64,000 nucleotides of DNA from NCBI GenBank assembly GCA_965207805.1, contig OZ242312.1:682001-746000 (forward strand), in the 5' to 3' direction. Positions 25,621 through 34,612 of this stretch are shown here, piece by piece; within the stretch, counting starts at the first letter, position 1; every line of letters starts with the position of its first letter. A model generated the notes under the pieces. It had not been told where the DNA came from. It worked only from the letters and a program-made list of their open reading frames with translations, and did no database searches. This DNA is from Palauibacter sp965207805. Its GTDB lineage: Bacteria > Gemmatimonadota > Gemmatimonadetes > Palauibacterales > Palauibacteraceae. A program made the position numbers and the translations under genes.

Positions 25621-27687
25621 ATGATGAAGAACCACTGGAGCTGGCGACCGAGCAGCGCCCTTCTTCTCCCCCTTCTCTTCGGAGCCATCGCGAGCGCCCC
25701 CGCCGCGGCGCAGGGCCCGGGCGTGGAGGGAGCCGCGTGGACCTACCTCGGGGGCGACGCCTGGCACACCCGCTACACACCGGCGACGCAGATCGATGCG
25801 TCCAATTTCGAGAGCCTCGAGGTCGCGTGGCGCTGGGACGCTTCGAGCTTCGGGCCGAGCACGGCGCGGGCCACGCCGTCCTACGTCGACGGGAAGATGA
25901 TTACGGTCACGGGCGAGAACCGGCACGTCATCGCCCTCGACCCCTCCACGGGAAGACTCCTGTGGAGCTTCGCCGAACCCATGACGTGGCGGCACGAGTA
26001 CTCGATGCGAAAGGCGTACGGCAAAGGCGTCGCCTATGCCGAGGTCGACGGACGCGGCGTCGTCTACATCCTCAGTCCCGGGTTCTTCCTCTACGCCCTC
26101 GACGCCGACACGGGACAGCCGCTCGAGAACTGGGGCGAGGCGGTGCCGCTGCCGGGATTCCCGTCCTCGGGGACGGTGGACCTGGTGGCCGACCTCATCG
26201 AGGGCTGGGGGCCGTGGGAGAACCTGAACCAGGAATACGACCCGGATCAGGGAATGCCGCTCGAGATCGGCTACATCACGTCGTCTTCCCCTCCCATCGT
26301 CGTGAACGACGTGGTCGTCGTCGGCAACTCCGCGGAGCAGGGCTACAACCAGACCCGGAAGGAGATGGTCCCAGGTGATATCCTGGCCTACGATGCCCGC
26401 ACCGGCGAGTTCAAGTGGAAGTTCCACATCATCCCGCGGCCGGGCGAGTTCGGGCACGAGACGTGGGAGAACGACGCCTGGCAGTGGACGGGTGACGTGT
26501 CCCCCTGGGCGCCGCTCTCGGCGGACCCCGAACTCGGACTCGTCTATCTCGTCACGAACGGCGCCACGATCGACTATTACGGCGGCTTCCACCCCGGCGA
26601 CAACCTGTTCGGCACGAGCATCGTCGCGCTCGACGTGGAGACGGGAGAGCGCCGCTGGCATTTCCAGTTCGTGCACCACGACATCTGGAACTACGATACG
26701 CCGACCGCGCCCCTCCTCATGGACGTGGTCGTGGACGGCCGGCCGATCAAGGGCGTCTTCCAGGCGACGAAGCAGTCGTGGCTGTACGCGCTCGACCGCG
26801 AGACGGGCGAGCCGATCTGGCCCATCGAGGAGCGGCCGGTTCCGCAGTCGAAGGTGCCGGGCGAGAAGCTCGCCGAAACCCAGCCGCACCCGACGTGGCC
26901 CCTGCCCTACGACCTGCAGGGCCGCACCGAGCAGGACCTCATCGACTACACGCCCGAACTGCGCGAGATGGCACTCGAGTACGCACGGGAGAACGACCTC
27001 TTCGTGCCGCTCTTCAACCCGCCCACGCACGTCGGGAACCCCGATGGCGAGGGGGCGGCGCTCATCTGCCCCGGCGGTGGCGGGGGCGCGAACATCACCG
27101 GGCCGCCCGCCGCGGACCCCGTGAACGGGATCGTCTTCGTCACGTCGACCAGCGGGTGCTCGCCGGTCATGGTGGCGCCGGGGATCGAATCCGACCTCGA
27201 CGGCCCGGACCAGACGGGCGTCACCCACTCCGAATTCTCTCGCGCGATCGGCGTCGTGACGGAGAGCACGGCGGACCAGGCGACGGTCGAGGGGCTGAGG
27301 ATCTGGAAGGGCCCGGTGGGGCGGATCACGGCGATCGACGTGAACACGGGCGAACACCTGTGGATGATCCCGCACGGGGACGCGCCCGAGCGGCAGCAGG
27401 CGGTGATCCGCGACCATCCGATGCTGCAGGGAGCGGACGTGAATCCGAACCAGGGCCGACGCGGCCATTCCGCCATGGTTGCAACTCCGACGCTCCTTCT
27501 TGCGTCTGGACAGACGAGCGATGGGACGCCGCACCTGTTCGCGATCGACAAGCGGACCGGCGAGCGCGTGGGGCAGGTGGAGTTGCCGGGCAACACGCGC
27601 TACGGAATGTCGAGCTGGGTCCACGAGGGCAAGCAGTATGTGATCATCCAGCTGACCGACGGACTTGCGGCGCTGGCCCTGCCCTGA
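25621..27687 (+). CDS. PQQ-dependent dehydrogenase (quinoprotein)
   Basis: Periplasmic quinoprotein of 688 residues that would oxidise an alcohol or sugar with pyrroloquinoline quinone. The signal ends near SAPAAAQ. The eight-bladed propeller has W-motifs such as GGDAWHTRYTPATQI, TGENRHVIALDPSTGRLLW, ALDVETGERRWHFQFVHHDIWNYD and AIDVNTGEHLWMIP. A glycine-rich ICPGGGGGANITGPP segment follows. There is no heme motif, so electrons must leave to a separate carrier, possibly the divergent cytochrome protein. ATG 25621 and 25624 are both possible. It resembles the membrane-free glucose/methanol dehydrogenase families. Confidence 0.9.
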   Translation: MMKNHWSWRPSSALLLPLLFGAIASAPAAAQGPGVEGAAWTYLGGDAWHTRYTPATQIDASNFESLEVAWRWDASSFGPSTARATPSYVDGKMITVTGENRHVIALDPSTGRLLWSFAEPMTWRHEYSMRKAYGKGVAYAEVDGRGVVYILSPGFFLYALDADTGQPLENWGEAVPLPGFPSSGTVDLVADLIEGWGPWENLNQEYDPDQGMPLEIGYITSSSPPIVVNDVVVVGNSAEQGYNQTRKEMVPGDILAYDARTGEFKWKFHIIPRPGEFGHETWENDAWQWTGDVSPWAPLSADPELGLVYLVTNGATIDYYGGFHPGDNLFGTSIVALDVETGERRWHFQFVHHDIWNYDTPTAPLLMDVVVDGRPIKGVFQATKQSWLYALDRETGEPIWPIEERPVPQSKVPGEKLAETQPHPTWPLPYDLQGRTEQDLIDYTPELREMALEYARENDLFVPLFNPPTHVGNPDGEGAALICPGGGGGANITGPPAADPVNGIVFVTSTSGCSPVMVAPGIESDLDGPDQTGVTHSEFSRAIGVVTESTADQATVEGLRIWKGPVGRITAIDVNTGEHLWMIPHGDAPERQQAVIRDHPMLQGADVNPNQGRRGHSAMVATPTLLLASGQTSDGTPHLFAIDKRTGERVGQVELPGNTRYGMSSWVHEGKQYVIIQLTDGLAALALP

Positions 27688-27744
27688 CGGCCACTGGGGC
27701 CGGACGGGCTGAACCCTTCTCAAGAGCCTGAGGAAAAAAGAAAA

Positions 27745-28416
27745 ATGCTGCGTGAACATCTGATTTCGGGACGCGCGGGCGTCTGCGTCGCCGTGGCGTT
27801 GTCCGTACTCGTCGCCGGGGCATGCATCGAGAGCGAGGACACGATGGAGCCCACGCCGGCGAACGAAGCGCCGGTCGCGGTCGGCGTCGTGCCGCCGGTG
27901 ACCGTGGCGGCCGGCAACCATGTGATCGTGGACGTGTCCGGTTTCTTTCAGGATCCGGACGGCGACCCGCTCCTGTACGGCGCGGGAACATCTGACGCGC
28001 TCGTGGCCGGCGTCTCCGTCTCGGGCAGCATGATGACCGTGGTCGGAGTCGGGACCGGACGGGCGGCCGGGTTGCTCTTCGCTCGCGATCAGGCCGGAGG
28101 GGAAGCCGTGCAGAACTTCCTGATCACGGTGCCGAACCAGCCGCCGGTCGCGGCACAATCGCTCCCGGCGCTGAGCCTGACCACGGGGCAGGTACGCCAA
28201 CTGAACCTGTCGCAGTACTTCAGCGATCCTGAGGGCGACGACCTGACGTACAGCGTCACGACCGCGAACACGCTTGTTGCGGTGGGGGCCGTGTCAGGCA
28301 GCACCCTCACGGTGGTCGGCGTGACGGTGGGGAGTACGACGATCACCGTCACGGCTCGGGACTCGGACGGCGGCGAGGTCCAGCAACAGACGCCGGTCGT
28401 CGTGAGAAGCCGCTAG
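27745..28416 (+). CDS. Lipoprotein with two cadherin-like/Ig-like repeats
   Basis: Envelope lipoprotein of 223 residues. The leader ends in LVAGAC, the lipobox. Two repeats follow (about residues 45-128 and 130-222), each with an APVA.../PPVAA opening, a SGFFQDPDGDPLLY or SQYFSDPEGDDLTY calcium-type motif and a closing VVGVG...T strand, as in dystroglycan-type cadherin-like domains. Likely adhesion or structural. It lies 57 nt after the PQQ gene and may be cotranscribed. Start ATG 27745 follows a GAGGAAAA-type site. Confidence 0.82.
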   Translation: MLREHLISGRAGVCVAVALSVLVAGACIESEDTMEPTPANEAPVAVGVVPPVTVAAGNHVIVDVSGFFQDPDGDPLLYGAGTSDALVAGVSVSGSMMTVVGVGTGRAAGLLFARDQAGGEAVQNFLITVPNQPPVAAQSLPALSLTTGQVRQLNLSQYFSDPEGDDLTYSVTTANTLVAVGAVSGSTLTVVGVTVGSTTITVTARDSDGGEVQQQTPVVVRSR

Positions 28417-28522
28417 CGAGATGTGACCCGTCCGGGGATTGCTTCGTGTTAGGGGTGGCACACGAAAAACCCGGTTGGCGCGAGCGAATGAAGTTCTGCT
28501 CAGGCGCCTTGAAGGAGGCAAC

Positions 28523-29269
28523 GTGAAGTACCGATTCAGACAGTCCTCGGTGGCGGCCGTCCTCGCCGTCATCGGGGGAGCCTGGGCGGCCCAATCCCTC
28601 GCGGCGCAGGACTTTCTCTTCGGGCGTCCAACCACCACGCTCGGCGTCCGAATCGGGTACGCGATACCCCGCGCGGACAGTGAGATCTTCGATTTAACGC
28701 GCAGGGAACTGACGGTCGAGAAGGAGGACTTCAACGCGGTGGCGCTCGCCGCCGACCTCGGCATCCGGCTCTCCGACCGCATCGATCTCGCGCTGGGCAT
28801 CGGGTACGAGAACAGTGAGATCGACTCCGAGTCGCGCGAATTCATCGGCACGGACGACCTGCCGATCCTGCAGACGACGGGTTTTCGCCGCGTCCCGTTC
28901 ACGGTCGGCCTGAAGGCCTACCTCACGGAGCGGGGACGGCGGATCAGCGATCTCGCCTGGATTCCGGGCAAGTTCGCTCCCTTCGTTGGAGGCGGCGTCG
29001 GCTTCATGTGGTACGAATTCGAGCAGGAAGGCGAGTTCGTCGACTACGAAACGCTGGACATCTTCTACGACTACTTCTCGTCCAGAGCCGGATCCTCGCT
29101 CGCCTACGTGACGGCCGGATTCGACTACTCGCTCGGGCTGCGGTGGATTCTGACCGCCGAAGCGCGTTATTCTTGGGCCAGCGCGGATATGGGTGGGCAC
29201 TTCATCGGGTTCGACAGGATCGACCTGAACGGACTCCGTGCCGCGTTCGGCTTCTCGGTACGGCTGTAA
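28523..29269 (+). CDS. Outer-membrane beta-barrel protein
   Basis: Predicted porin-like or OmpA-type barrel of 248 residues. A Sec signal ends near SLAAQDF. The rest alternates amphipathic strands (TTTLGVRIGYAIPRADSE, DRIDLALGIGYENSEI, LAYVTAGFDYSLGLRWILTAEARYSW) and finishes on Leu after an aromatic/Arg strand (AAFGFSVRL), typical of barrel C-termini. The start is GTG 28523, just downstream of a GAAGGAGG site; an upstream ATG at 28439 would add a non-signal stretch. Ligand unknown. Confidence 0.82.
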   Translation: MKYRFRQSSVAAVLAVIGGAWAAQSLAAQDFLFGRPTTTLGVRIGYAIPRADSEIFDLTRRELTVEKEDFNAVALAADLGIRLSDRIDLALGIGYENSEIDSESREFIGTDDLPILQTTGFRRVPFTVGLKAYLTERGRRISDLAWIPGKFAPFVGGGVGFMWYEFEQEGEFVDYETLDIFYDYFSSRAGSSLAYVTAGFDYSLGLRWILTAEARYSWASADMGGHFIGFDRIDLNGLRAAFGFSVRL

Positions 29270-29287
29270 ACCTCGAGGTATGGTCAC

Positions 29288-30469
29288 ATGACGAAACAGC
29301 GAACTGCTGGAATCGGCTCCGCACTTTTCGTGGCGGCCGGCATGATGCTCGCGGCCGGACCGCTGGCGACCGCGGCGGCGCAGGAGATGGACGAACGTTG
29401 GCTCGCCTGGATGGGTTGCTGGCAGCCCGTTCGAACCTCGACGAGCGCGGACGCGCCCGAATCGCTGCTCTGCTTCCAACCGAGCGCGGAAGAAGCCGGC
29501 GTCGAGATGATCGCGGTCGAAGACGGCGAGATCGCGTCCCGGGAAGTCGTGCGGGCGGACGGACAGCCCCGCGAGGCGACCCTGGAGGGATGTAGCGGAT
29601 CGCGCCGCGCGGTCTTCGCCTCGCGCCCGGGCCGGGTGTTCATGGATATGGACCAGGTCTGCGAGGGCGGCGTCGACCGATCGTCGAGCGGGATGTTCGC
29701 GATGATCTCGTCCGACTCCTGGATCGACGCACGGGTCGTCACCGTTGGCGGCGAGAAGATGACGTGGGTGACGCGATACCGGCTGGCCACGCAGAGCCAG
29801 GCCGAGGCCGTCGGCCTGGGTGAGATCGCGGCCGACCGGAGCATGGCCGTGCGCTCGTTGCGACTCGCGGCATCCGGACGGTATTCGGTCGACGACATCA
29901 TCGAGGCGCAGTCTCACGTGGATCCCGAGGCCGTGGAGGCCTGGATCGTCGAACACGAGACGCCTCTCGCGGTCGACGCCGACCGGCTCGTCCAACTCGC
30001 CGACGCCGGCGTGTCGGAAGGGGTCATCGACATGATGATCGCGCGGAGCTATCCGGAGCGCTTCGCGGTGTCCACGGGCGGCGACGGCGGCGAACGGCCC
30101 GGGCTCGGCTACGGCGGCTACTACGATCCGTTCTATGGGGGCTACGGTTGGGGTTATCCATACTACAGCCGTTTCGGCTACCGTTACGGTTACGGCTACT
30201 CGCCCTTCGGCTTCGGATACGGCTATCCCTACGGGTACGGCTACGGCTACGGCTATGGTTACGGGCCGACGATCATCCGCACACAGCCCGCGAACAGCGG
30301 CGGCCGGGTGATCAGCGGACGCGGCTACAGCAGCGGAACCTCCAGAATCGGAACGCGTCCGACCGGGTCTTCGCGGGGGACGGCGTCGATCGGTACCTCG
30401 GGAGGCCGGTCGAGCGGGGGGAGCTCGACGGGACGGACGGCGCGGCGGCGCGGCGGCGGAGGTCTCTGA
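29288..30469 (+). CDS. Exported protein with Gly/Tyr-rich segment and Arg/Gly/Ser tail
   Basis: Secreted protein of 393 residues, function unknown. A signal (about 1-31, ending ATAAAQE) precedes a mixed domain (32-255) with four or more Cys and a helical DADRLVQLADAGVSEGVIDMMIA stretch similar to short repeat motifs in other exported proteins. From about residue 275 come some 60 residues of Gly/Tyr repeats (YGYGYG, FGFGYGYPYGYG), then a Ser/Gly/Arg/Thr tail ending in RRRGGGG. It follows the barrel gene by 18 nt in the same direction. The composition suggests a wall- or surface-associated low-complexity protein. Confidence 0.75.
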   Translation: MTKQRTAGIGSALFVAAGMMLAAGPLATAAAQEMDERWLAWMGCWQPVRTSTSADAPESLLCFQPSAEEAGVEMIAVEDGEIASREVVRADGQPREATLEGCSGSRRAVFASRPGRVFMDMDQVCEGGVDRSSSGMFAMISSDSWIDARVVTVGGEKMTWVTRYRLATQSQAEAVGLGEIAADRSMAVRSLRLAASGRYSVDDIIEAQSHVDPEAVEAWIVEHETPLAVDADRLVQLADAGVSEGVIDMMIARSYPERFAVSTGGDGGERPGLGYGGYYDPFYGGYGWGYPYYSRFGYRYGYGYSPFGFGYGYPYGYGYGYGYGYGPTIIRTQPANSGGRVISGRGYSSGTSRIGTRPTGSSRGTASIGTSGGRSSGGSSTGRTARRRGGGGL

Positions 30470-30502
30470 GTCCCACCGTCCGACCCAGTTGACAGCTCCT
30501 CG

Positions 30503-30528
30503 AAGGGGCCCGGGCTTCCGGGCCCCTT
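30503..30528. terminator. Strong terminator-like hairpin
   Basis: Perfect 11-bp arms AAGGGGCCCGG (30503-30513) and CCGGGCCCCTT (30518-30528) around a 4-nt GCTT loop. It lies 34 nt after the Gly/Tyr-rich protein stop. No long U-run follows. Confidence 0.7.
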
Positions 30529-30612
30529 CGCGTTCCATGTCTCGCGCCCGAAGCTCGGGAAACGCAGATTGAACGCGATGCCGATTCCGATGCCGGCACC
30601 CGAGGAGGAACG

Positions 30613-31701
30613 ATGAACGTGGACCGACCCGCCGCGCGCCCCCTAACCTACGTCGCGATCGGCGTCCTCGGACTCGCTGTTGCCGCCGCGGTACTCCTTC
30701 AGCCCGACGCGGCCCGCACGCAGACCACGTCCGGCGACTGGGAGCCCCCGCTTACCCCGCACGGCCATCCCGATCTGCAGGGAAACTGGACCAACCAGAC
30801 GCTGACACCCTTCGAGCGCCCCGAAGGCCGGGGACCCGTGCTGAGTCCGGACGAAGTCGTCGCCATCGAGGGCGGACAGGCGCAGACCGTCGCCGAACGG
30901 ACGGCTCCGGTCGATCCGGAGCGGCCGCTGCCGCCGGGCGGCGAACACCGGGTCTGCATCGATGGGGCTACGACGTGCTACGACGAGTTCTACCGTGAGC
31001 CGGGCGAACGCGTGGCGGTCGTGAACGGCGAGCCGCGCAGTTCCCTCGTCACCGACCCGCCGGATGGACGGATTCCCGATCTCACGCCGGAGGCCCGGCG
31101 GCGGCTGGAGGAGGCGGCCGAGTTCCGCGACAGATTCGGCCAGTACGACCACCCCGAGCTTCGGCCGCTCGCGGAACGGTGCATCGTATCGTTCGGATCG
31201 AGCGCCGGACCGCCGATGCTCCCGAACTACTGGTACAACAACAGCTACACGATCGCGCAGAACGAGGATTTCGTCGTGATCATGGCCGAGATGGTGCACG
31301 ACGCGCGGATCATCCCCATTCGCGACCCGCGGGAGCAGCTCGAGAGCCGGCCCGAACCGGAGCACGTCACACCGTGGTTCGGAAGTTCGGTCGGCTGGTG
31401 GGAGGACGGCACGCTCGTCGTCGAGACGACGAACCTGAACCCCGAGCACGCGTTCCGGGGGGTGCCGCCCTCGAAGGATCGGAAGGTCGTCGAGCGCTTC
31501 ACGCGCGTGGACGAGGAGACGATCCTCTACGAGTTCACGATCGACGATCCCGCCGTGTACACGAGCCCCTGGGGCGGACAGGTCCCGTTCAAGCGCTTCG
31601 ACCATCTGCTCTACGAGTACGCGTGCCACGAGGGCAACTACGCCATGTTCAACGTGCTGAGCGGCGCGCGCTACCAGGAACGGATGGGGGGGAATCCGTA
31701 G
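30613..31701 (+). CDS. Exported conserved protein of unknown function
   Basis: Protein of 362 residues with an N-terminal signal or anchor (YVAIGVLGLAVAAAVLLQP). The body has motifs frequent in a Gemmatimonadota/Acidobacteria family: PHGHPDLQGNWTNQTLTPFERP near residue 50, PPMLPNYWYNNSYTIAQNEDFVVIMAEMVHDARII near 205, and WFGSSVGWWEDGTLVVETTNLNP near 255. No catalytic residues are assignable. Four Cys are scattered. The stop is followed, without a normal start codon, by a second frame encoding a lipoprotein-type leader and a dehydrogenase, so the two may be translated in sequence. Confidence 0.75.
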   Translation: MNVDRPAARPLTYVAIGVLGLAVAAAVLLQPDAARTQTTSGDWEPPLTPHGHPDLQGNWTNQTLTPFERPEGRGPVLSPDEVVAIEGGQAQTVAERTAPVDPERPLPPGGEHRVCIDGATTCYDEFYREPGERVAVVNGEPRSSLVTDPPDGRIPDLTPEARRRLEEAAEFRDRFGQYDHPELRPLAERCIVSFGSSAGPPMLPNYWYNNSYTIAQNEDFVVIMAEMVHDARIIPIRDPREQLESRPEPEHVTPWFGSSVGWWEDGTLVVETTNLNPEHAFRGVPPSKDRKVVERFTRVDEETILYEFTIDDPAVYTSPWGGQVPFKRFDHLLYEYACHEGNYAMFNVLSGARYQERMGGNP

Positions 31702-31871
31702 CCCGCTCGCCGGGTCGCCTGTGCTCGCTGCTCGCCGCGCTGGCGGTCGCGGGCTGCGCCGCCGATCGTCCGCCGGAGAGCACGGCCGAAGCGGAGCGCA
31801 CCCCGGCCGGGCTGCTCGGCCTGCGTCCGGGCCCTTCGCCCGATCGATCCTCTCCTGACTGGGAGCCGCCC

Positions 31872-32852
31872 GTGAAAGTCGTCGTCGCCGATTTGTGGCC
31901 CGGCCGCACGGCCGAACTCGCGGAGGTCGCCCCGGGCGTGGACCTCGTCGTCGTCGGAGACGGCCAGGCCGCGGCGGCCGAAGCGCACGACGCCGACGCG
32001 GTCCTCGGCGTGCTGAACGCGGACATCCTCGCCGCCGGCGACCGGCTCCGCTGGGTGCAGCTCGCCTCGGCGGGGGTCGAACGCTACCTCGCGTTGCCCG
32101 GGCTTTCCGAGGCCGAGGACCTCGTCATCACCAACGCCCAGCGGATCTTTGCCCCCGGCGGCGCGGAGCACGCGCTCGGCATGGCGCTCATGCTCGCGCG
32201 ACGGTTCCACACGGCGCTCGACCTGCAGCGCGAACGCCGGTGGGACATCCGGCCGCTGACCGGGCCCTCCCCCTACCGGGGCGAGGGGAGCCAACTGCTC
32301 GAACTCCGGGGCCGCACCATGCTCGTCATCGGCCTCGGCGGGATCGGGACGGAAACCGCCCGCATCGCGCACGGGATCGGCATGCGGGTCATCGCCACGC
32401 GGAACAGCAGCCGTGAGGGCCCGGACTTCGTGGAGCGCGTCGGGCTGGCGTCGGAACTCCTTGATCTCGTTCCCGAGGCGGACGTCATCGTGAACGCCCT
32501 GCCGCTCACTCCGGAAACGGAAGGCCTCGTCGACGACGCTTTCTTCGAGCTGACGCGGCCGACCGCGCTCTACATCACGCTGGGACGCGGACGGACAACG
32601 AACACGGGGGCGCTCGTCCGCGCGCTGCGGGAGGGCCGGATCGCGGGCGCGGGTCTGGACGTGGTGGACCCCGAGCCGCTCCCGCCGGACCACGTCCTCT
32701 GGTCGCTACCGAACGTGATCATCACGCCGCACCTCGGTGGCGACTCCGATGAACACATGGAGCGGATGTGGATCCTCTTCCGCGAGAATCTGCGCCGTTT
32801 CGCGGCCGGCGAGCCGCTCCTGGCCGTCGTCAACCGGGAGCGCGGCTACTAG
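31872..32852 (+). CDS. D-isomer-specific 2-hydroxyacid dehydrogenase
   Basis: NAD-dependent reductase of 2-keto acids or 2-hydroxy acid dehydrogenase, 326 residues from GTG 31872. Rossmann motif GLGGIGTETARIAHGIGM, a TLGRGRTTNTGAL segment with the substrate-binding Arg, the DPEPLPPDHVLW Glu region and TPHLGG with the catalytic His are all present. The GTG start begins exactly at the conserved VKVVVADLW strand. The frame is, however, open back to 31702 and encodes a hydrophobic run ending LAVAGC, like a lipoprotein signal, with only CTG or weaker starts; an exported version translated after the preceding gene is possible. Confidence 0.85.
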   Translation: MKVVVADLWPGRTAELAEVAPGVDLVVVGDGQAAAAEAHDADAVLGVLNADILAAGDRLRWVQLASAGVERYLALPGLSEAEDLVITNAQRIFAPGGAEHALGMALMLARRFHTALDLQRERRWDIRPLTGPSPYRGEGSQLLELRGRTMLVIGLGGIGTETARIAHGIGMRVIATRNSSREGPDFVERVGLASELLDLVPEADVIVNALPLTPETEGLVDDAFFELTRPTALYITLGRGRTTNTGALVRALREGRIAGAGLDVVDPEPLPPDHVLWSLPNVIITPHLGGDSDEHMERMWILFRENLRRFAAGEPLLAVVNRERGY

Positions 32853-32866
32853 CCGGCGGTCTCCCC

Positions 32867-32891
32867 GAAGCCGGATCCCAAGTGCGGCTTC
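32867..32891. terminator. Small hairpin between convergent genes
   Basis: Arms GAAGCCG (32867-32873) and CGGCTTC (32885-32891) around an 11-nt loop, in the 42-nt gap between the dehydrogenase stop and the convergent DUF4198 gene stop. Candidate bidirectional terminator. Confidence 0.4.
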
Positions 32892-32894
32892 CGG

Positions 32895-33767
32895 CTAGCC
32901 GCCCCGGATCTGGAACGTGAGCGTGGCCCAGTTGGACTCGTAGTCGAGGTCGGGCTCCGATGGCGTCTCGACCATGTGAATCGTCCGGATGTACCACCGA
33001 CCTCCGCCGACGAGCGGGATCGTCGCGACGCCGTCCTCGTTCGTGCGAGCCTCGACCGCCTCGTTGTGTGCACCGGTATCGTCGTGCGAGTGGGGGTTGA
33101 ATTCGTAGTTCGCGTAGAGAAGCGCGTTCTCGACCGGCTTGCCCGCGCGGAGGAAGCGCACCTGGAGTTCGTCGCCTACGACGAGATCATACGGGTTCTG
33201 CAGCGGGATGATCTCCACCGGATAGCCAAGCTCCTCCGCCCACTCGCCGCTTCGGTCGTCTCCCACCTGGACGATCGCCTTCACGTGTTTGCTGTAGCGC
33301 TCGACCGCGTCGTCGTCCGTCTTGCCGGCCGCTTCGCGCTGCGCGATCTCGTCGACCAGGCCTTCGTGAACCAGGTATTCGTAGAACGCCGTCGCATCGA
33401 GCGGGATCACGCGCGCCGCCGTCGACACGCCGATCGTGTAGGTCCCGGCCGAGCCCGTCTCGAAGGTCAGCAGCGCCGTGTCCACGCTGTCCGCATGCCA
33501 GTGGAACATCGCCGTGTCGCGCCACGCCTCCGGCGGCGGGTTCACGACCCCATCCGGTCCCACGATGCTCACGTCGAGCATGCGGTCACGCGTGATGTGG
33601 TTCTCGCTCTCGTCGAAATCTCCATTGAAGAGCGCCACGACGTTCGTCGAATTCGGCTCCAGGAAGAAACTCTCGAGCTTCAGGAACATCGTGTGCGCCC
33701 GCGCCGTCGCGACGATGGCAACGGTCAACAGGCCGGCGGTCAACAGGACACGGCGTCCGATCTTCAT
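32895..33767 (-). CDS. DUF4198 family exported protein
   Basis: Periplasmic protein of 290 residues with a Sec signal ending ATARAHT; the mature N-terminal HTMFLKLESFFLEPNSTNVVALFNGDF is typical of DUF4198, a family often found with nickel or cobalt uptake and with carboxypeptidase-regulatory-like beta domains. Further His residues (MFHWHADS, NPHSHDDTGAHNEA) could bind metal. A role in metal handling is inferred only from family context. It faces the peroxiredoxin gene across 176 bp. Confidence 0.82.
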   Translation of the reverse strand: MKIGRRVLLTAGLLTVAIVATARAHTMFLKLESFFLEPNSTNVVALFNGDFDESENHITRDRMLDVSIVGPDGVVNPPPEAWRDTAMFHWHADSVDTALLTFETGSAGTYTIGVSTAARVIPLDATAFYEYLVHEGLVDEIAQREAAGKTDDDAVERYSKHVKAIVQVGDDRSGEWAEELGYPVEIIPLQNPYDLVVGDELQVRFLRAGKPVENALLYANYEFNPHSHDDTGAHNEAVEARTNEDGVATIPLVGGGRWYIRTIHMVETPSEPDLDYESNWATLTFQIRGG

Positions 33768-33943
33768 CAGGGATCCTCCGGAGTCTCCGGCTTCGCGGGT
33801 TCGTTGGCGCAGCGCCGAGCAACATGCGCCGACCCAGGCGGGTTGGGCCATAGTCGGCGGCGGGCCGGCGTTGTCCCCATAGCCGAAAGTGCCGATCATT
33901 GCCCCCCGCTTGCGACGGTGACGGTTCAACTCCGGGGGAACGA

Positions 33944-34609
33944 ATGACGCTTCGCATCAACGACACGGCGCCGGACTTCACGGCGGACACGACGCACGGC
34001 AGAATCCGCTTCCACGACTGGATCGGGGACGGGTGGGTCCTCCTCTTCTCCCATCCAAAGGACTTCACGCCCGTGTGTACGACGGAACTGGGGGCGGTGG
34101 CCGCCCTGGAGGACGCGTTCGCGGCGCGCAACTGCAAGATCATCGGGATCAGCGTCGACGGCGTGAGCGACCACGAGGCCTGGTCGAAGGACATCGAGGC
34201 CTCGCAGGGACACGCCGTCGGCTACCCGCTGATCGGCGATCCGAGACTCGAGATCGTCAAGGCGTACGACATGCTGCCGGCCGACGCCGGAGACACGTCC
34301 GAGGGCCGCACACCCATGGACAATGCCACGGCGCGTTCGGTGTTCGTCATCGGCCCCGACAAGAAGATCAAGGCCACGCTCACGTATCCGATGAGCACGG
34401 GCCGGAACTTCGCCGAGATCCTCCGGCTCCTGGATTCGTGCCAGCTCACGGCCGAGAAGCAGCTCGCCACGCCGGCGAACTGGGAGCAGGGCGACGACGT
34501 GATCATCGTGCCGGCGGTCACCGACGAGGAGGCGCGGCAGCGGTTCCCGGAGGGCTGGGAGCAGCCGCTGCCCTACATCCGGATCGTCCCGCAGCCGCAG
34601 GACGGCTAG
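33944..34609 (+). CDS. 1-Cys peroxiredoxin (Prx6 type)
   Basis: Reduces hydrogen peroxide and alkyl peroxides in the cytoplasm. The 221-residue protein has the peroxidatic motif FTPVCTTE with Cys45 and the conserved Arg of TARSVFVIGPDKKIK, and the long C-terminal domain of Prx6 (DEEARQRFPEGWEQPLPYIRIV). No resolving Cys pair is obvious, so an external thiol would regenerate it. ATG 33944 starts the conserved INDTAPDF. It is followed at once by an amidohydrolase gene whose start overlaps a palindrome. Confidence 0.95.
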   Translation: MTLRINDTAPDFTADTTHGRIRFHDWIGDGWVLLFSHPKDFTPVCTTELGAVAALEDAFAARNCKIIGISVDGVSDHEAWSKDIEASQGHAVGYPLIGDPRLEIVKAYDMLPADAGDTSEGRTPMDNATARSVFVIGPDKKIKATLTYPMSTGRNFAEILRLLDSCQLTAEKQLATPANWEQGDDVIIVPAVTDEEARQRFPEGWEQPLPYIRIVPQPQDG

Positions 34610-34612
34610 CTG

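Noticed and set aside
25477..28200. 907-residue minus-strand frame opposite the PQQ dehydrogenase
   Set aside because: It has no recognisable domain and is antisense to a clear quinoprotein.
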